Shown here piece by piece: positions 1 through 9,135 of a stretch of DNA of 64,000 nt. Under the pieces are notes generated by a model. It made no database searches. It saw only the letters and a program-made list of their open reading frames with translations, and was not told where the DNA came from. The stretch comes from Burkholderiales bacterium. Lineage in GTDB: Bacteria; Pseudomonadota; Gammaproteobacteria; Burkholderiales; Burkholderiaceae_E. Positions within the stretch are counted from its first letter, which is position 1. Each line of letters opens with the position of its first letter. The translations under genes and the position numbers were made by a program. The stretch lies in assembly GCA_026399835.1 (NCBI GenBank), contig JAPLQE010000044.1, forward strand, positions 62,001 to 126,000, read 5' to 3'.

Positions 1-200
1 ATGCTGCGGGTGCTGCACGGCGCGTTCGCCACCGCGTTCCGCGACCGGTTCCCGCTCGGCGCGCTCGCCACCTTCCTCGTGACCGTGGCCGACCTGCCGA
101 TCGCCGGCATCGGCGCGCCGTTCTGGGGGCTGGTGATCGGCTTCGCGGTGTCGTGGGCGCTCGAGCGCGGCGATCTGGCCGCGGTGGCGGGGGGGCCGAA

Positions 201-204
<4 letters not shown>
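1..204 (+). CDS. BenE-type benzoate/aromatic acid permease, 3' end only
   Basis: The last 67 codons of a gene that begins before the window. The residues read as one or two membrane helices ([17 protein letters not shown], then [14 protein letters not shown]) and resemble the C-terminus of BenE-family benzoate/proton symporters, where a 'VTFLVTASG...GIGAAFWGL' segment forms the last helices. The internal ATG at base 1 is simply the first base of the window and should not be taken as the start. The stop TGA overlaps the GTG start of the next gene, so the two are probably co-transcribed. The family call rests on a short segment and is tentative. Confidence 0.6.
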
Positions 205-1001
<797 letters not shown>

Positions 1002-1070
1002 GCCGGCCCGGCGACCCCGCCCGCAGCCGTCACGCCCCGAACTGCCTCGCCCCACCGCACGGACTCCGCC

Positions 1071-2087
1071 ATGGCCATCACCAACGCCCCCGCCGCCGTC
1101 ATCGACGCCGACCTCATCCCGGTCATCGACGTCGCCGCACTGCTCGGCGGCGACCCGGACGCGCCCGCGCGCATCGGCCGCCAGATCCTCGACGCGTCCG
1201 AGCGCATCGGCTTCTTCTACATCGCGAACCACGGCGTGCCGCGCGCGGTGCTCGATGCCGCGGTCGCGCAGTCGCTCGCACTCTTCCGCCGGCCCGCCGA
1301 GGACAAGCTGCAGGTGCGGGTGTCGCCCAAGCACCGCGGCTTCATCCCGGTCGGCGAGGCGAAGATGTATCCGGGCGCGCGCATCGACCTCAAGGAGAGC
1401 TTCGTCTGGGGGCTCGACGTCGCCGACAGCGACCCCGACGTCGTCGAGGGTCGCACGCTGCTCGCGCCCAACCGCTGGCCCGCGTTCCAGCCCGGCCTGC
1501 GGGACGCGCTGTGCGCGCACTTCGACGCCTGCCACGCGATCGCCTGGCCGCTGATGCGCGCGTTCGCGGTGGCGCTCGGCATCGACCCGGCGCACTTCGT
1601 GCGGCACATCGGCCGACCGGTGTCGCGCGGCGCCTCGGTCTGGTACCCGCCGCAGCCGGCCGCCGCGCACGACGAGCAGTTCGGCGTCGCGCCGCACACC
1701 GACTACGGCTGCCTGACCTTCGTCTACCAGGCCGACGTCGGCGGCCTCGAGGTGTTCGGCCGCGAGCGCACCTGGGTCGAGGCACCGCCGATCGACGGGA
1801 CCTTCGTCGTCAACGTCGGCGACCTGCTCGCGCGCTGGACCAACGACCGCTTCCGCTCCACGCCGCACCGCGTGGTGAACCGCTCGGGCCGCGAGCGGCT
1901 GTCGATCGCGATGTTCGTGGACCCCGACGACACGGCGCTCGTCGAGCCGGTGTGCCGCCCCGGCGAGGCGCCGCGCCATGCGCCGGTGCAGGTCGGCGAC
2001 TACATCCGCGGCCGCTACGACGCATCGTTCGCGTATCGGGCGAAGGCGGCTCAGGCGGCGGGTGCGGCGGGTTCGTCCGGCGAGTAG
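1071..2087 (+). CDS. 2-oxoglutarate/Fe(II)-dependent oxygenase, isopenicillin N synthase-like
   Basis: Soluble non-haem iron oxygenase of 338 residues. The N-terminal DIOX_N part (about 15-130) carries 'SERIGFFYIANHGVP'. The double-stranded beta-helix core holds the iron ligands His209 and Asp211 (HTDYG) and His266 (TPHRVV), and the 2-oxoglutarate-binding Arg276 in RLS. The substrate cannot be deduced. In bacteria such enzymes hydroxylate or desaturate small acids, often near transporters, which fits the amino-acid ABC transporter genes on either side. Its last 37 bases overlap the 3' end of the convergent carboxymuconolactone-decarboxylase-like gene. Confidence 0.9.
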   Translation: MAITNAPAAVIDADLIPVIDVAALLGGDPDAPARIGRQILDASERIGFFYIANHGVPRAVLDAAVAQSLALFRRPAEDKLQVRVSPKHRGFIPVGEAKMYPGARIDLKESFVWGLDVADSDPDVVEGRTLLAPNRWPAFQPGLRDALCAHFDACHAIAWPLMRAFAVALGIDPAHFVRHIGRPVSRGASVWYPPQPAAAHDEQFGVAPHTDYGCLTFVYQADVGGLEVFGRERTWVEAPPIDGTFVVNVGDLLARWTNDRFRSTPHRVVNRSGRERLSIAMFVDPDDTALVEPVCRPGEAPRHAPVQVGDYIRGRYDASFAYRAKAAQAAGAAGSSGE

Positions 2088-2650
2088 TACCCCAGCACGT
2101 CGCCCTCGGTGGTCACGCCCAGCCCGTTGAGCAGCCGGTTCGAATAGTTGAAGTACGCGCAGACCTGGTTGACTTCCAGGATCTCGCCGTCGTCGCAGCC
2201 CGCGGCGCGCAGCGCATCGACATCCTCGCGCACCATCGCGCCCACCGCGAGCGTGAGCTTGCGCGTGTAGCGCAGCAGCGCGGCCTCCTTCGGGCCGAAC
2301 GCGTCCTCGGGCCGCTCGGCCTCGAGCGCCGCACGGATCGCGAACGCGCGAGGATCGTCCTTCAACAGCCGGCGCACGTTCATGAAGTGATGCGTGAGGC
2401 TGTACTCGCAGCGGTTGGCGATGCTGGTGCAGCAGGCCACCACCTCGAGGAACCAGAACGGCAGCACGTTGTCCGGGTTGTGCAGCACGCTGCGGTAGAG
2501 CGCGACGTGGCCGGCCATCGTGTGCGGCCGCAGGCTGTGCGCGCGCATCACGTTGTCGACCGTGCCGTGCGGCGTCGTCGCCTTGTCGTACATCTCGGCG
2601 AGCGTGCCGCTCGCCTCGTCGACCGGCACCATGCGGATCCATGCGGACAT
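2051..2650 (-). CDS. Carboxymuconolactone decarboxylase / AhpD-fold protein
   Basis: Small all-alpha protein (199 residues) of the CMD/AhpD superfamily, as in proteins often annotated as peroxidase-related. The helix normally bearing the redox motif reads ANRCEYSLTHHF: Cys81 and His87/His88 are present, but the second cysteine of the AhpD CxxC pair is replaced (C-E-Y-S), so classic disulfide peroxidase chemistry is unlikely. The ATG at 2650 is chosen because upstream residues are arginine-rich noise. The gene lies 13 bases downstream of the ABC permease gene on the same strand and is probably the last gene of the transporter operon, suggesting a role in catabolism of the imported compound. 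Confidence 0.8.
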   Translation of the reverse strand: MSAWIRMVPVDEASGTLAEMYDKATTPHGTVDNVMRAHSLRPHTMAGHVALYRSVLHNPDNVLPFWFLEVVACCTSIANRCEYSLTHHFMNVRRLLKDDPRAFAIRAALEAERPEDAFGPKEAALLRYTRKLTLAVGAMVREDVDALRAAGCDDGEILEVNQVCAYFNYSNRLLNGLGVTTEGDVLGYYSPDEPAAPAA

Positions 2651-2663
2651 CGGGAAGACCTCT

Positions 2664-3599
2664 TCAGCGTGAGTCGGGCGCCCCGCGCCGCGCGCGCCGC
2701 TCCCAGCGGCGGAACGCCAGCGACAGCGCGAGGCAGGGCAGGAAGTACAGGGCCGCGGCGGTGAGCCAGACCTCGAAGACACGGCCGGTGGAGACGGTCA
2801 CCTCGTTGGCGATGAAGGTCAGCTCCTGGATGGAGATGATCGACACCAGCGAGGAGTCCTTCACCAGCGAGATGAACTGGCCGGCGAGCGGCGGCAGCAC
2901 GCGGCCCACCGCCTGCGGCAGCACCACGTCGCGCAGCGTGGCGGTGCGCGACAGGCCGACGGTGGCCGCGGCCTCCCACTGGCCGCGCGGCACCGCCTGG
3001 ATGCCCGCGCGCACGATCTCGGCGACATAGGCGGCCTCGAGCATCGCCAGGCACAGCACGCCGGCGGCGAAGTTGCCGAGCAGCGCGGGGGGGCCGGCGA
3101 GCCAGGCGATCGCCTCGCGCGTGGCGGGCGAGGCCGCGCGGGCCCAGGCCTCGATGCCGAGCGCAGGCATCAGCTGCGCGCTCACGAAGTAGTAGAAGAC
3201 GAAGAGGAACACCAGGTTCGGGACGTTGCGGATCGACTCGACGTAGGTGCGTGCGAGCAGCCTCGGCAGCAGCCGCCCCGAGGTGCTCATCAGCCCGACG
3301 ACGAGGCCGACCGCACCTGCGAGCAGCGAGGCCCAGAAGGTCAGGCGCAGCGTGGTCAGCAGGCCCGCGAGCAGCAGGTTCGGCACCCAGCGACCGGTGG
3401 CCGCATCCTGACGCACGAGGAAGCCGGGGACGCTGTCCCAGCGGAAGCGGTAGTTCAGGTGGTGCTCGATGCGCCAGGCGACGACGCCGACCGCGCCCGC
3501 GACCAGCGCGAGCAGCAGCAGGTCGAGCCACGAGGGCCGCCAGCCGCGGCGACGCGGCGCGTGTGCGCTCACCGCGGCCCGCGGCGCCTCCGCGCTCAC
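2664..3599 (-). CDS. Polar amino-acid ABC transporter permease, second subunit
   Basis: Inner-membrane permease of 311 residues in the HisM/GlnP family. Hydrophobic segments occur near residues 20-40, 80-110, 125-145, 180-210 and 270-290. The EAA loop that docks on the ATPase is clear (RGQWEAAATVGLS ... VVLPQAVGRVLPPL). The start is a GTG at 3599 that overlaps the stop of the upstream permease (GTGA), indicating coupled translation; a second in-frame GTG lies about nine codons later. It should form a heterodimer with the product of 3596-4399. Confidence 0.92.
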   Translation of the reverse strand: MSAEAPRAAVSAHAPRRRGWRPSWLDLLLLALVAGAVGVVAWRIEHHLNYRFRWDSVPGFLVRQDAATGRWVPNLLLAGLLTTLRLTFWASLLAGAVGLVVGLMSTSGRLLPRLLARTYVESIRNVPNLVFLFVFYYFVSAQLMPALGIEAWARAASPATREAIAWLAGPPALLGNFAAGVLCLAMLEAAYVAEIVRAGIQAVPRGQWEAAATVGLSRTATLRDVVLPQAVGRVLPPLAGQFISLVKDSSLVSIISIQELTFIANEVTVSTGRVFEVWLTAAALYFLPCLALSLAFRRWERRARRGAPDSR

Positions 3600-4399
3600 C
3601 GTACCCCCCGGCGCATCCGCGCCTCGAGCGCGCGTGCGCCCGCCGACATCGCCGTGATCAGCACCAGGTAGATGCCGGCGACCGCGAACCAGATCTCGAA
3701 GGCGAGGAAGGTCTCGGACACCGCATTGCGCCCGGCGGTGGTGAGTTCCGCCACCGCGATCACGCTGACGATCGCCGAGTGCTTGACCAGCGCCACCGCG
3801 AGGTTCACCAGCGGCGGCAGCACCAGCTGCACCGCCTGCGGCAGCACCACGTGCGCATAGGTGTCGCGCGGCGACAGCGACAGCATCGCCGCCGCCTCCC
3901 ATTGGCCCCGCTCCACGCCGTCGAGCCCCGCGCGGAACACCTCGGCGGCGAACGCGCCCTCGAACAGCGCGAGCGCCAGCACCGCCGCCCAGAAGCGGTC
4001 GAGCCCGAGCAGCGGGCCGAGCGCGAAGTACACCAGGTAGACCTGGATCAGCAGCGGCGTGTTGCGCACCAGCTCGACGTAGCCGCGCGCCAGCCAGCGC
4101 CCGACGCTCGACGGCCCGCGCGCGAGCAGCGCCGACGCCAGGCCGAAGGCCACGGTGAGCGCAAAGGCGGCGCCGACCAGCTGCAGCGTCACCACGGTGC
4201 CGCGCAGCAGCGTGCCGGGCACGAAGCCGCCCTCGTGCCAGGCACCGAGGTAGCGCAGCACCCGGTGCCACTGCCAGTCGTAGCCCAGGCCGGTGGCGCC
4301 GCGCCACAGCAGCGCGGCCAGCAGCGCCATCAGCGCCGCATAGGCCAGCAGGTCGGGCAGGCGACCGCGGCGGGCGCCGCCGCGGACCGCGTCGCTCAC
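3596..4399 (-). CDS. Polar amino-acid ABC transporter permease, first subunit
   Basis: Inner-membrane permease of 267 residues, same family as its downstream neighbour. It contains 'YVELVRNTPLLIQVYLVYFALGP', typical of HisQ/GltJ permeases, and the EAA loop RGQWEAAAMLS followed by HVVLPQAVQLVLPPL. It starts with GTG 24 bases after the stop of the binding-protein gene. A perfect 13-base direct repeat lies over this start (4390-4402 and 4404-4416). Confidence 0.92.
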   Translation of the reverse strand: MSDAVRGGARRGRLPDLLAYAALMALLAALLWRGATGLGYDWQWHRVLRYLGAWHEGGFVPGTLLRGTVVTLQLVGAAFALTVAFGLASALLARGPSSVGRWLARGYVELVRNTPLLIQVYLVYFALGPLLGLDRFWAAVLALALFEGAFAAEVFRAGLDGVERGQWEAAAMLSLSPRDTYAHVVLPQAVQLVLPPLVNLAVALVKHSAIVSVIAVAELTTAGRNAVSETFLAFEIWFAVAGIYLVLITAMSAGARALEARMRRGVR

Positions 4400-4416
4400 T
4401 TCACGTCGCTCACTTC
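4390..4416. repeat. 13-bp tandem direct repeat at a gene start
   Basis: CGTCGCTCACTTC occurs twice with one base between copies, across the start of the first permease gene. It looks like a local duplication and leaves the binding-protein stop and permease start 24 bases apart. Confidence 0.8.
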
Positions 4417-4423
4417 GCGTGAC

Positions 4424-5248
4424 TTACTTCGCGCCGTCGGGAAGCTGCCTCGCCCAGTCACGGCTCGCGAACCAATAGGTCCGGCGTTCCTTCAGGAAGC
4501 CGTCCTTGAAGCGCTCGGCGATCCAGGCGTTCAGCACCTTCTGGGTCTCGGGGTCGTTCTTGCGCATGCCCATCGCCTCGAAGGAGTCGGCGAGGAAGGT
4601 GCTGAACGGCTTGTACAGCGTGTCGCGGTTGTCGAGGAAGGCGAAGGTCGGCTTGGGCTCGCTCGAGACGTAGGCGTGGGCCTTGCCGTTGATCACCTCG
4701 AGGATCGCCTGCGCGTCGTCGTCGAAGAACACGATCTGCGCGCGCGGCATCTGCTTCTGCACGTCGGCGACCGCCGCGATGCCGCGGCGCATCGCGATCG
4801 TCACGTTCGGCGCGTCGAAGTCGGCCGGCTTGCTGCGGCCGCCGGCAATCTTGGCGTTCGCGACGAGGCCGATGCCGGTGTACGAGTACGGATCGGTGAA
4901 GTCGATGCTCTCGCGGCGCTGTGGCGTGGGCGTCATGCCGCCGATGATCAGGTCGAAGCGGCCCGACTGCAGCGCCGGGATGATGCCGTCCCAGGCGGTC
5001 GGCACGAACTCGACCTTCACGCCGAGGTCACGCGCGAGCCGGTTCGAGACGTCGATCTCGTAGCCGATCAGCTCGCCGGCGCGGTCGCGCATCACCCAGG
5101 GCATGAAGGTGGCGAGGCCGACGCGCATCGCCCCGCGCTTGCGGATCTGCTCGATCACCGGCCCGCCCTCCTGCGCACGTGCACCGGTCGCAGCCAGCGT
5201 CCCCGCGGCCAGCGCCGCGCCCATCATCGTCCTGCGTCCCTGCTGCAT
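4424..5248 (-). CDS. Polar amino-acid ABC transporter periplasmic binding protein
   Basis: Periplasmic solute receptor (274 residues, SBP family 3). A signal peptide is visible: MQQGRRTMMGAALAAG with cleavage likely after GARA or AQ. The mature part has the cluster-3 features 'MRVGLATFMPWVMRDRAGELIGYEIDVSN' split over two strands, 'FDLIIGGMTPTPQRRESIDFTDPY', and a C-terminal 'WFASRDWARQL'. The ATG at 5248 follows an excellent ribosome-binding site (GGAGGG, five bases upstream). It is the first gene of the minus-strand transporter operon, followed by two permeases and the CMD-like gene. The amino acid bound cannot be told from sequence alone. Confidence 0.93.
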   Translation of the reverse strand: MQQGRRTMMGAALAAGTLAATGARAQEGGPVIEQIRKRGAMRVGLATFMPWVMRDRAGELIGYEIDVSNRLARDLGVKVEFVPTAWDGIIPALQSGRFDLIIGGMTPTPQRRESIDFTDPYSYTGIGLVANAKIAGGRSKPADFDAPNVTIAMRRGIAAVADVQKQMPRAQIVFFDDDAQAILEVINGKAHAYVSSEPKPTFAFLDNRDTLYKPFSTFLADSFEAMGMRKNDPETQKVLNAWIAERFKDGFLKERRTYWFASRDWARQLPDGAK

Positions 5249-5424
5249 CGCTTCCCTCCGGTCATCCGGCCCCGTGCGGGCCGATCGGCCGATGGTAGAG
5301 GAGCGGGGCCGCCGGTGCACGCCGGCGTGCCGAGAGCGGCCTTGAAGCCGGCGTGCCGCGTCCCCACCTGCATCGGCAGCATGGGACTCGGCCCCCGACC
5401 GGCCCCACCGTCCCCGGAGCCCCG

Positions 5425-5874
5425 ATGACCGACACCCCAGACACCCCCGACACGCTGAACACCGTCTGCCCGCACTGCGAGGCGGTCAACCGCATCCCGG
5501 CCGCGCGCCGCCACGAGCATCCGGACTGCGGGCGCTGCGGCCGGGCGCTCTTCCCCGGCGCGCCGGTGGCGCTGGCCACCGCCGCCTGGGACCGCTTCAC
5601 CGAGCGCAACGACCTGCCGGTGGTGGTCGACTTCTGGGCGAAGTGGTGCGGCCCTTGCCGCGCGATGGCACCGCAGTTCGAGCAGGCCGCGCAGCGGCTC
5701 GCCGGCCGCGTGCAGTTCGCCAAGGTCGACACCGACGCCGAGCCCGAGCTCGCCGGGCGCTTCGGCATCCGCAGCATCCCGACCCTGGTGCTGATGCAGG
5801 GCGGGCGCGAGGTCCGTCGCGCGAGCGGCGCGATGAGCGCGGCCCAGCTCGAGCGGTGGCTCGAAGCGGGCTGA
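5425..5874 (+). CDS. trxC: Thioredoxin 2 (TrxC)
   Basis: Cytoplasmic disulfide reductase of 149 residues. It has the N-terminal zinc-binding extension that marks TrxC, with cysteines 15, 18, 35 and 38 (CPHC and CGRC), and a thioredoxin fold with active site WCGPC (74-78), cis-Pro in SIPT and the usual 'VVVDFWAKWC' strand. The ATG at 5425 follows CCGGAGCCCCG; the upstream in-frame ATG at 5353 would add proline/arginine-rich residues not found in the family. TrxC is often OxyR-regulated, but no OxyR site is evident here. Confidence 0.95.
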   Translation: MTDTPDTPDTLNTVCPHCEAVNRIPAARRHEHPDCGRCGRALFPGAPVALATAAWDRFTERNDLPVVVDFWAKWCGPCRAMAPQFEQAAQRLAGRVQFAKVDTDAEPELAGRFGIRSIPTLVLMQGGREVRRASGAMSAAQLERWLEAG

Positions 5875-6040
5875 GGCAGCCGGACAGGATCGCGGCGCTG
5901 CGGCGCCGACGACCGGACTCCCCGATCCGTACGGCTGAGCCGGGCCGCGAGAGGCCGCGCATGCAAGGGGTCGGCACCTCCGGGGCGCGGCCGTTGTGGG
6001 GTACAGTCGCGAGCGAACGATTCCGGCCTGCGCCTTCGTG

Positions 6041-7216
6041 ATGACCGACCCGACCGCACGCCTCCCCGAGCCTCCCGCAGCCCCGACGCCCGCCCCGGAC
6101 GCCGGCGGGCGCCCCGCGCCGCTGCCGTCCGCGCTCACGCTGTCGATGTCGGCCCCCGAGCTCACGCGCACGGTGCTGGCGATCATCTTCCTGATCGCGA
6201 TGATCGGCGGCAGCTTCTGGGTGATGCAGCCCTTCATCCCCGCGCTGATCTGGGCGACGACCATCGTCATCGCGACCTGGCCGCTGATGATCGCCGCGCA
6301 GCGCCTGCTGTGGGGACGACGCAGCCTCGCGGTCGCGGTGATGACCACCGCCCTGCTGCTGCTGTTCTTCGTGCCGCTGTCGGTCGCGATCTTCACCGTC
6401 GTCGACAACGTCGACACGATGGCGGGCTGGTTCAACGCGGTGGCGAGCTACCGCTTCGGCGAACCGCCGGCCTGGGTGGCGAGCCTGCCGATGGTCGGCC
6501 CGCGCGCCGCGGCCTACTGGCGCGAGCTGGCCGAGAGCGGCGCCGGGCCGCTGTTCGCCAAGGTCGCACCCTACGCCGGCACCTTCGCCTCGAGGGTGCT
6601 GCGGGAGGCCGGCGTCATCGGCGCCATCGGCCTGCAGCTGATGCTGACCGTCGCGATCTCCGCCATCCTCTACGCGACCGGCGAGACCGCCGGCCAGGCG
6701 GTGCTGCGCTTCGCGCGGCGGCTGGCCGGCCACCGCGGCGAGGACACCGCGCTGCTCGCGGCCGCCTCGATCCGCGGCGTCGCGCTCGGCGTGGTGGTGA
6801 CCGCGGTGGCCCAGTCGGTGCTCGGCGGCATCGGCCTGGCGGTGGTCGGCGTGCCGGCGGTGGCGCTGCTGAGCGCGGTGATGTTCCTGCTCGCCATCGC
6901 GCAGATCGGCGTGATCCCGGTGCTGGCGCCCGCGGTGATCTGGCTGTTCTGGAGCGGCGACACCGGCTGGGCGATCGTGCTGGCGATCTGGACGACCTTC
7001 GTCGGGACGATGGACAACTTCCTGCGCCCGTGGCTCATCAAGAAGGGCGCCAACCTGCCGATGCTGCTGATCTTCGCCGGCGTGGTCGGCGGGCTGATCG
7101 CCTTCGGGCTGGTGGGCATCTTCATCGGGCCGGTGGTGCTGGCGGTCACCTACACGCTGCTCGGTGCCTGGATGGACGAGCGGCCCGGCCGCTCCCGGAC
7201 GCCGCCGGGGGCCTGA
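6041..7216 (+). CDS. ydiK: AI-2E family transporter, YdiK-like
   Basis: Polytopic inner-membrane protein of 391 residues in the AI-2E/PerM superfamily. After a Pro/Ala-rich N-terminus there are paired helices at about 40-85 and 100-130, then a periplasmic-type domain, then four closely spaced helices with 'LLIFAGVVGGLIAFGLVGIFIGPV', the most conserved part of the family. Members export small molecules or ions; the substrate of YdiK proteins is not established. A TACAGT -10-like box is at 6002-6007. The ATG at 6041 is preferred over the GTG at 6038; both are in frame. Confidence 0.9.
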   Translation: MTDPTARLPEPPAAPTPAPDAGGRPAPLPSALTLSMSAPELTRTVLAIIFLIAMIGGSFWVMQPFIPALIWATTIVIATWPLMIAAQRLLWGRRSLAVAVMTTALLLLFFVPLSVAIFTVVDNVDTMAGWFNAVASYRFGEPPAWVASLPMVGPRAAAYWRELAESGAGPLFAKVAPYAGTFASRVLREAGVIGAIGLQLMLTVAISAILYATGETAGQAVLRFARRLAGHRGEDTALLAAASIRGVALGVVVTAVAQSVLGGIGLAVVGVPAVALLSAVMFLLAIAQIGVIPVLAPAVIWLFWSGDTGWAIVLAIWTTFVGTMDNFLRPWLIKKGANLPMLLIFAGVVGGLIAFGLVGIFIGPVVLAVTYTLLGAWMDERPGRSRTPPGA

Positions 7217-7219
7217 GCC

Positions 7220-7594
7220 GTGGCGGTGCGCCTCGAGTTCATCGACGTGCTGGTGCCGGTGCACGTGATCGAGGAGAAGTATCCGGGCGGCTTCGCGCAG
7301 TGCCTGGCCGTCCACCGCCCGCTGATCGGCCGGCGCATGTGGCACGACGGCCGACTGCTGCGCGACGGCGCGCTCGACCCGGCCAGCGCGCGGACGCTGG
7401 TCGAAGGCTGGCAGGCGCTCGGCATCGAGCCGCTGCAGTGGGTCAACAGGCGCCTCGCCTGGAAGGACGTCTGCGTCGTCGACACGACCGCGGGCGGCCC
7501 GACCGTGGTGTGCGACTGGCTCGAATGGGACCCGAAGCAGCGCGTCGCCTGGCTGCGCGGCGACACGCGGGGCGAGGCGGTCGGGCGCTGGTGA
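7220..7594 (+). CDS. Conserved hypothetical protein
   Basis: A 124-residue soluble acidic protein starting with GTG, three bases after the ydiK stop, so probably in the same transcript. It has no signal peptide or membrane segment. It begins VRLEFIDVLVPVHVIEEKYPG and has a tryptophan-rich second half (GWQALGIEPLQWVNRRLAW, CDWLEWDPKQRVAWLRGD). I do not recognise a family with a known function. The regular codon use and tight spacing indicate a real gene. Confidence 0.75.
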   Translation: MAVRLEFIDVLVPVHVIEEKYPGGFAQCLAVHRPLIGRRMWHDGRLLRDGALDPASARTLVEGWQALGIEPLQWVNRRLAWKDVCVVDTTAGGPTVVCDWLEWDPKQRVAWLRGDTRGEAVGRW

Positions 7595-7597
7595 GCG

Positions 7598-7625
7598 CCG
7601 TGCGGACCCGAAGGGGCCCGCACGG
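7598..7625. terminator. Hairpin between convergent genes
   Basis: CCGTGCGG (7598-7605) pairs with CCGCACGG (7618-7625), followed inward by one mismatch and three more G-C pairs around a GAAG tetraloop. It lies between the stops of the genes at 7594 and 7662 and could end transcription from both sides. There is no T-run. Confidence 0.55.
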
Positions 7626-7661
7626 TGGATCGTCACGCGGCGACGACGGCCGCGCGGCGGC

Positions 7662-8387
7662 TCAGCCCCGGATGCCGCTCGGGTTCGTCATCCGGCGTCG
7701 CTCGCAGCCGCTGGTGTCGGACTGAGGGTCGCAGCCGACGAGCTCGTCGAGCAGCTCGCGAAGGCCGCCCATGGCCTTCTCGAAGGTCGGGCGCTCGGGC
7801 AGCTTCCCGCGCGCCGAGCAGGCGTGCACGGTCACCGAGCGGCCAGGCCGCGCGACGCAGTCGCAGTCCCCGGGCGCCCGATCGGCCGCAGCGAAGGCCT
7901 CGCGCGCCATCGAGCAGGCCCGTGCCTCGGACTCGGTCGTGGTCGCCTGCACGGTGTCGGGAAACGGGTTGCGCGCCAAAGGCGGGCGGGGCGGGCAGGT
8001 GAAGCGGCCGGTTTCGTCGCTCTTGAAGCCGCCGATCCCGGTCACCGAACCCGTGCCGTTGCAGACCGCCACCTTCAGCCTCGGGACGGCGACCCGGGCC
8101 CGCTCGCCCGGGGCGAGCCCCACGCCGTCGGTGAAGTAGACGTTGAGCGTCCCGCCGTCGCCGCAGATGCGGACGAATCCACCCACCGCTGCGCTGTCGG
8201 CGGCGCAGACCGCGACGCTGATCGGTCGGTCGCAGAGGTTGTGCAGCACCGTGCCGGTGCCGTCGGACTGGCGATCGAGGCACTGCGGCACCGGCTGCGC
8301 GAACGCGCCGGCCGCGGCGAAGGCCAGTGCGAGCCCCGCCGCCGCGCGCACCGCGCACCGCGCGGCCGTCGACGCGAACCCGCTCAC
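7662..8387 (-). CDS. Cysteine-rich secreted protein of unknown function
   Basis: A 241-residue exported protein. The GTG start at 8387 overlaps the stop of the upstream lipoprotein gene (GTGA). A signal peptide is clear: basic start, then AAAGLALAFAAAGAFA with cleavage near residue 30 before QPVPQ. The mature part has more than ten cysteines spread evenly (CLDRQ, LCDRP, VCAAD, ICGDG, VCNGT, TCPPRP, CDCVARP, HACSAR, GCDPQ, GCERR), suggesting several disulfides formed in the periplasm. A segment 'TVLHNLCDRPISVAVCAAD' resembles small beta-sandwich proteins that bind ligands, but I cannot place it. Function unknown. Confidence 0.75.
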   Translation of the reverse strand: MSGFASTAARCAVRAAAGLALAFAAAGAFAQPVPQCLDRQSDGTGTVLHNLCDRPISVAVCAADSAAVGGFVRICGDGGTLNVYFTDGVGLAPGERARVAVPRLKVAVCNGTGSVTGIGGFKSDETGRFTCPPRPPLARNPFPDTVQATTTESEARACSMAREAFAAADRAPGDCDCVARPGRSVTVHACSARGKLPERPTFEKAMGGLRELLDELVGCDPQSDTSGCERRRMTNPSGIRG

Positions 8388-8935
8388 AGCTTCGACTGCG
8401 CGGCCTGGCAGGCCGACTGCGTGAAGTTGCTGCCGCCGTTGTACCAGTTGCAGGTGATCCGGGACGAAGGCGCCGAGGTCGACGTCGAGCAGGTCGACGC
8501 CTGGACCGGGCTGCTGGGCGACGACGCGCACACATAGAGGGTGTAGAGGCCGGTGCTCAGGCTGGGCCCGGTCGAGGCCGAGCCCGATCCCGAGACCGGG
8601 CACAGCAGCTTGACGGTCGACACCGCGTAGTCGGCGGCCTTCTGGTACTGGGCATAGTAGGCGGCGGCGCCCGCGGCGTTTCCGGACGCGCAGGCCGACT
8701 TCGTGGTCGACAGCAGGATGTCGGCGTTCGCGACATAGGACGAGCACTGCGCGTCCGCAGTCGACGCGCTGCGCACGTTGCTCGGGATCACGTCGACGTA
8801 CTGCGAGCAGCTCGCGCTCGATGCGGACGAGGAGGAGGAGGACGAGCCGCTGTCCAGGCCCGAACCGCAGGCGACGAGGGCGAGAAGGAGCGCGCCACCG
8901 AGTGCAGCGGCGGCGGGACGGGGGAACCGGGACAT
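8384..8935 (-). CDS. Serine-rich lipoprotein of unknown function
   Basis: A 183-residue predicted lipoprotein. From the ATG at 8935 the start is MSRFPRPAAAALGGALLLALVAC, whose lipobox LVAC places the lipidated cysteine at 23; a Ser-run linker (about residues 28-42) follows. The rest is rich in Ser, Ala and Tyr with several cysteines and reads as a secreted globular domain. The open frame continues upstream through a CT-repeat to an ATG at 9040, but only the start at 8935 gives a normal lipoprotein signal. It is followed without a gap by the cysteine-rich secreted protein, so the two probably act together in the envelope. Confidence 0.75.
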   Translation of the reverse strand: MSRFPRPAAAALGGALLLALVACGSGLDSGSSSSSSSASSASCSQYVDVIPSNVRSASTADAQCSSYVANADILLSTTKSACASGNAAGAAAYYAQYQKAADYAVSTVKLLCPVSGSGSASTGPSLSTGLYTLYVCASSPSSPVQASTCSTSTSAPSSRITCNWYNGGSNFTQSACQAAQSKL

Positions 8936-8950
8936 GGGGACCTTGGGAGC

Positions 8951-8979
8951 GAGAGAGAGAGAAAGAGAGAGAGAGAGAG
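8951..8979. repeat. GA/CT dinucleotide repeat upstream of the lipoprotein start
   Basis: (GA)6-AA-(GA)7-G on the plus strand, read as a CT tract on the coding strand, ending 15 bases before the ATG of the lipoprotein gene at 8935. Such simple repeats are rare in this GC-rich window and are prone to slippage. Confidence 0.9.
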
Positions 8980-9135
8980 CGGCGGCCACGGGGGTCGCGC
9001 AATCGGCGGGAATCGGTGTTTCTTCGACGTAGTGAAACAATCATCCGCGCGCCGCGATCCAAGCGGGGCCGCAGGGGGTCGCGGGCCTCACGAGCGCCAC
9101 GCTTTCGCCGACGAACGGTACCCGTGGCGTCTCGT

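Noticed and set aside
9018-9038. GTTTC/GAAAC inverted repeat upstream of the lipoprotein gene
   Set aside because: Arms of only five bases with an 11-base spacer; too weak to call.
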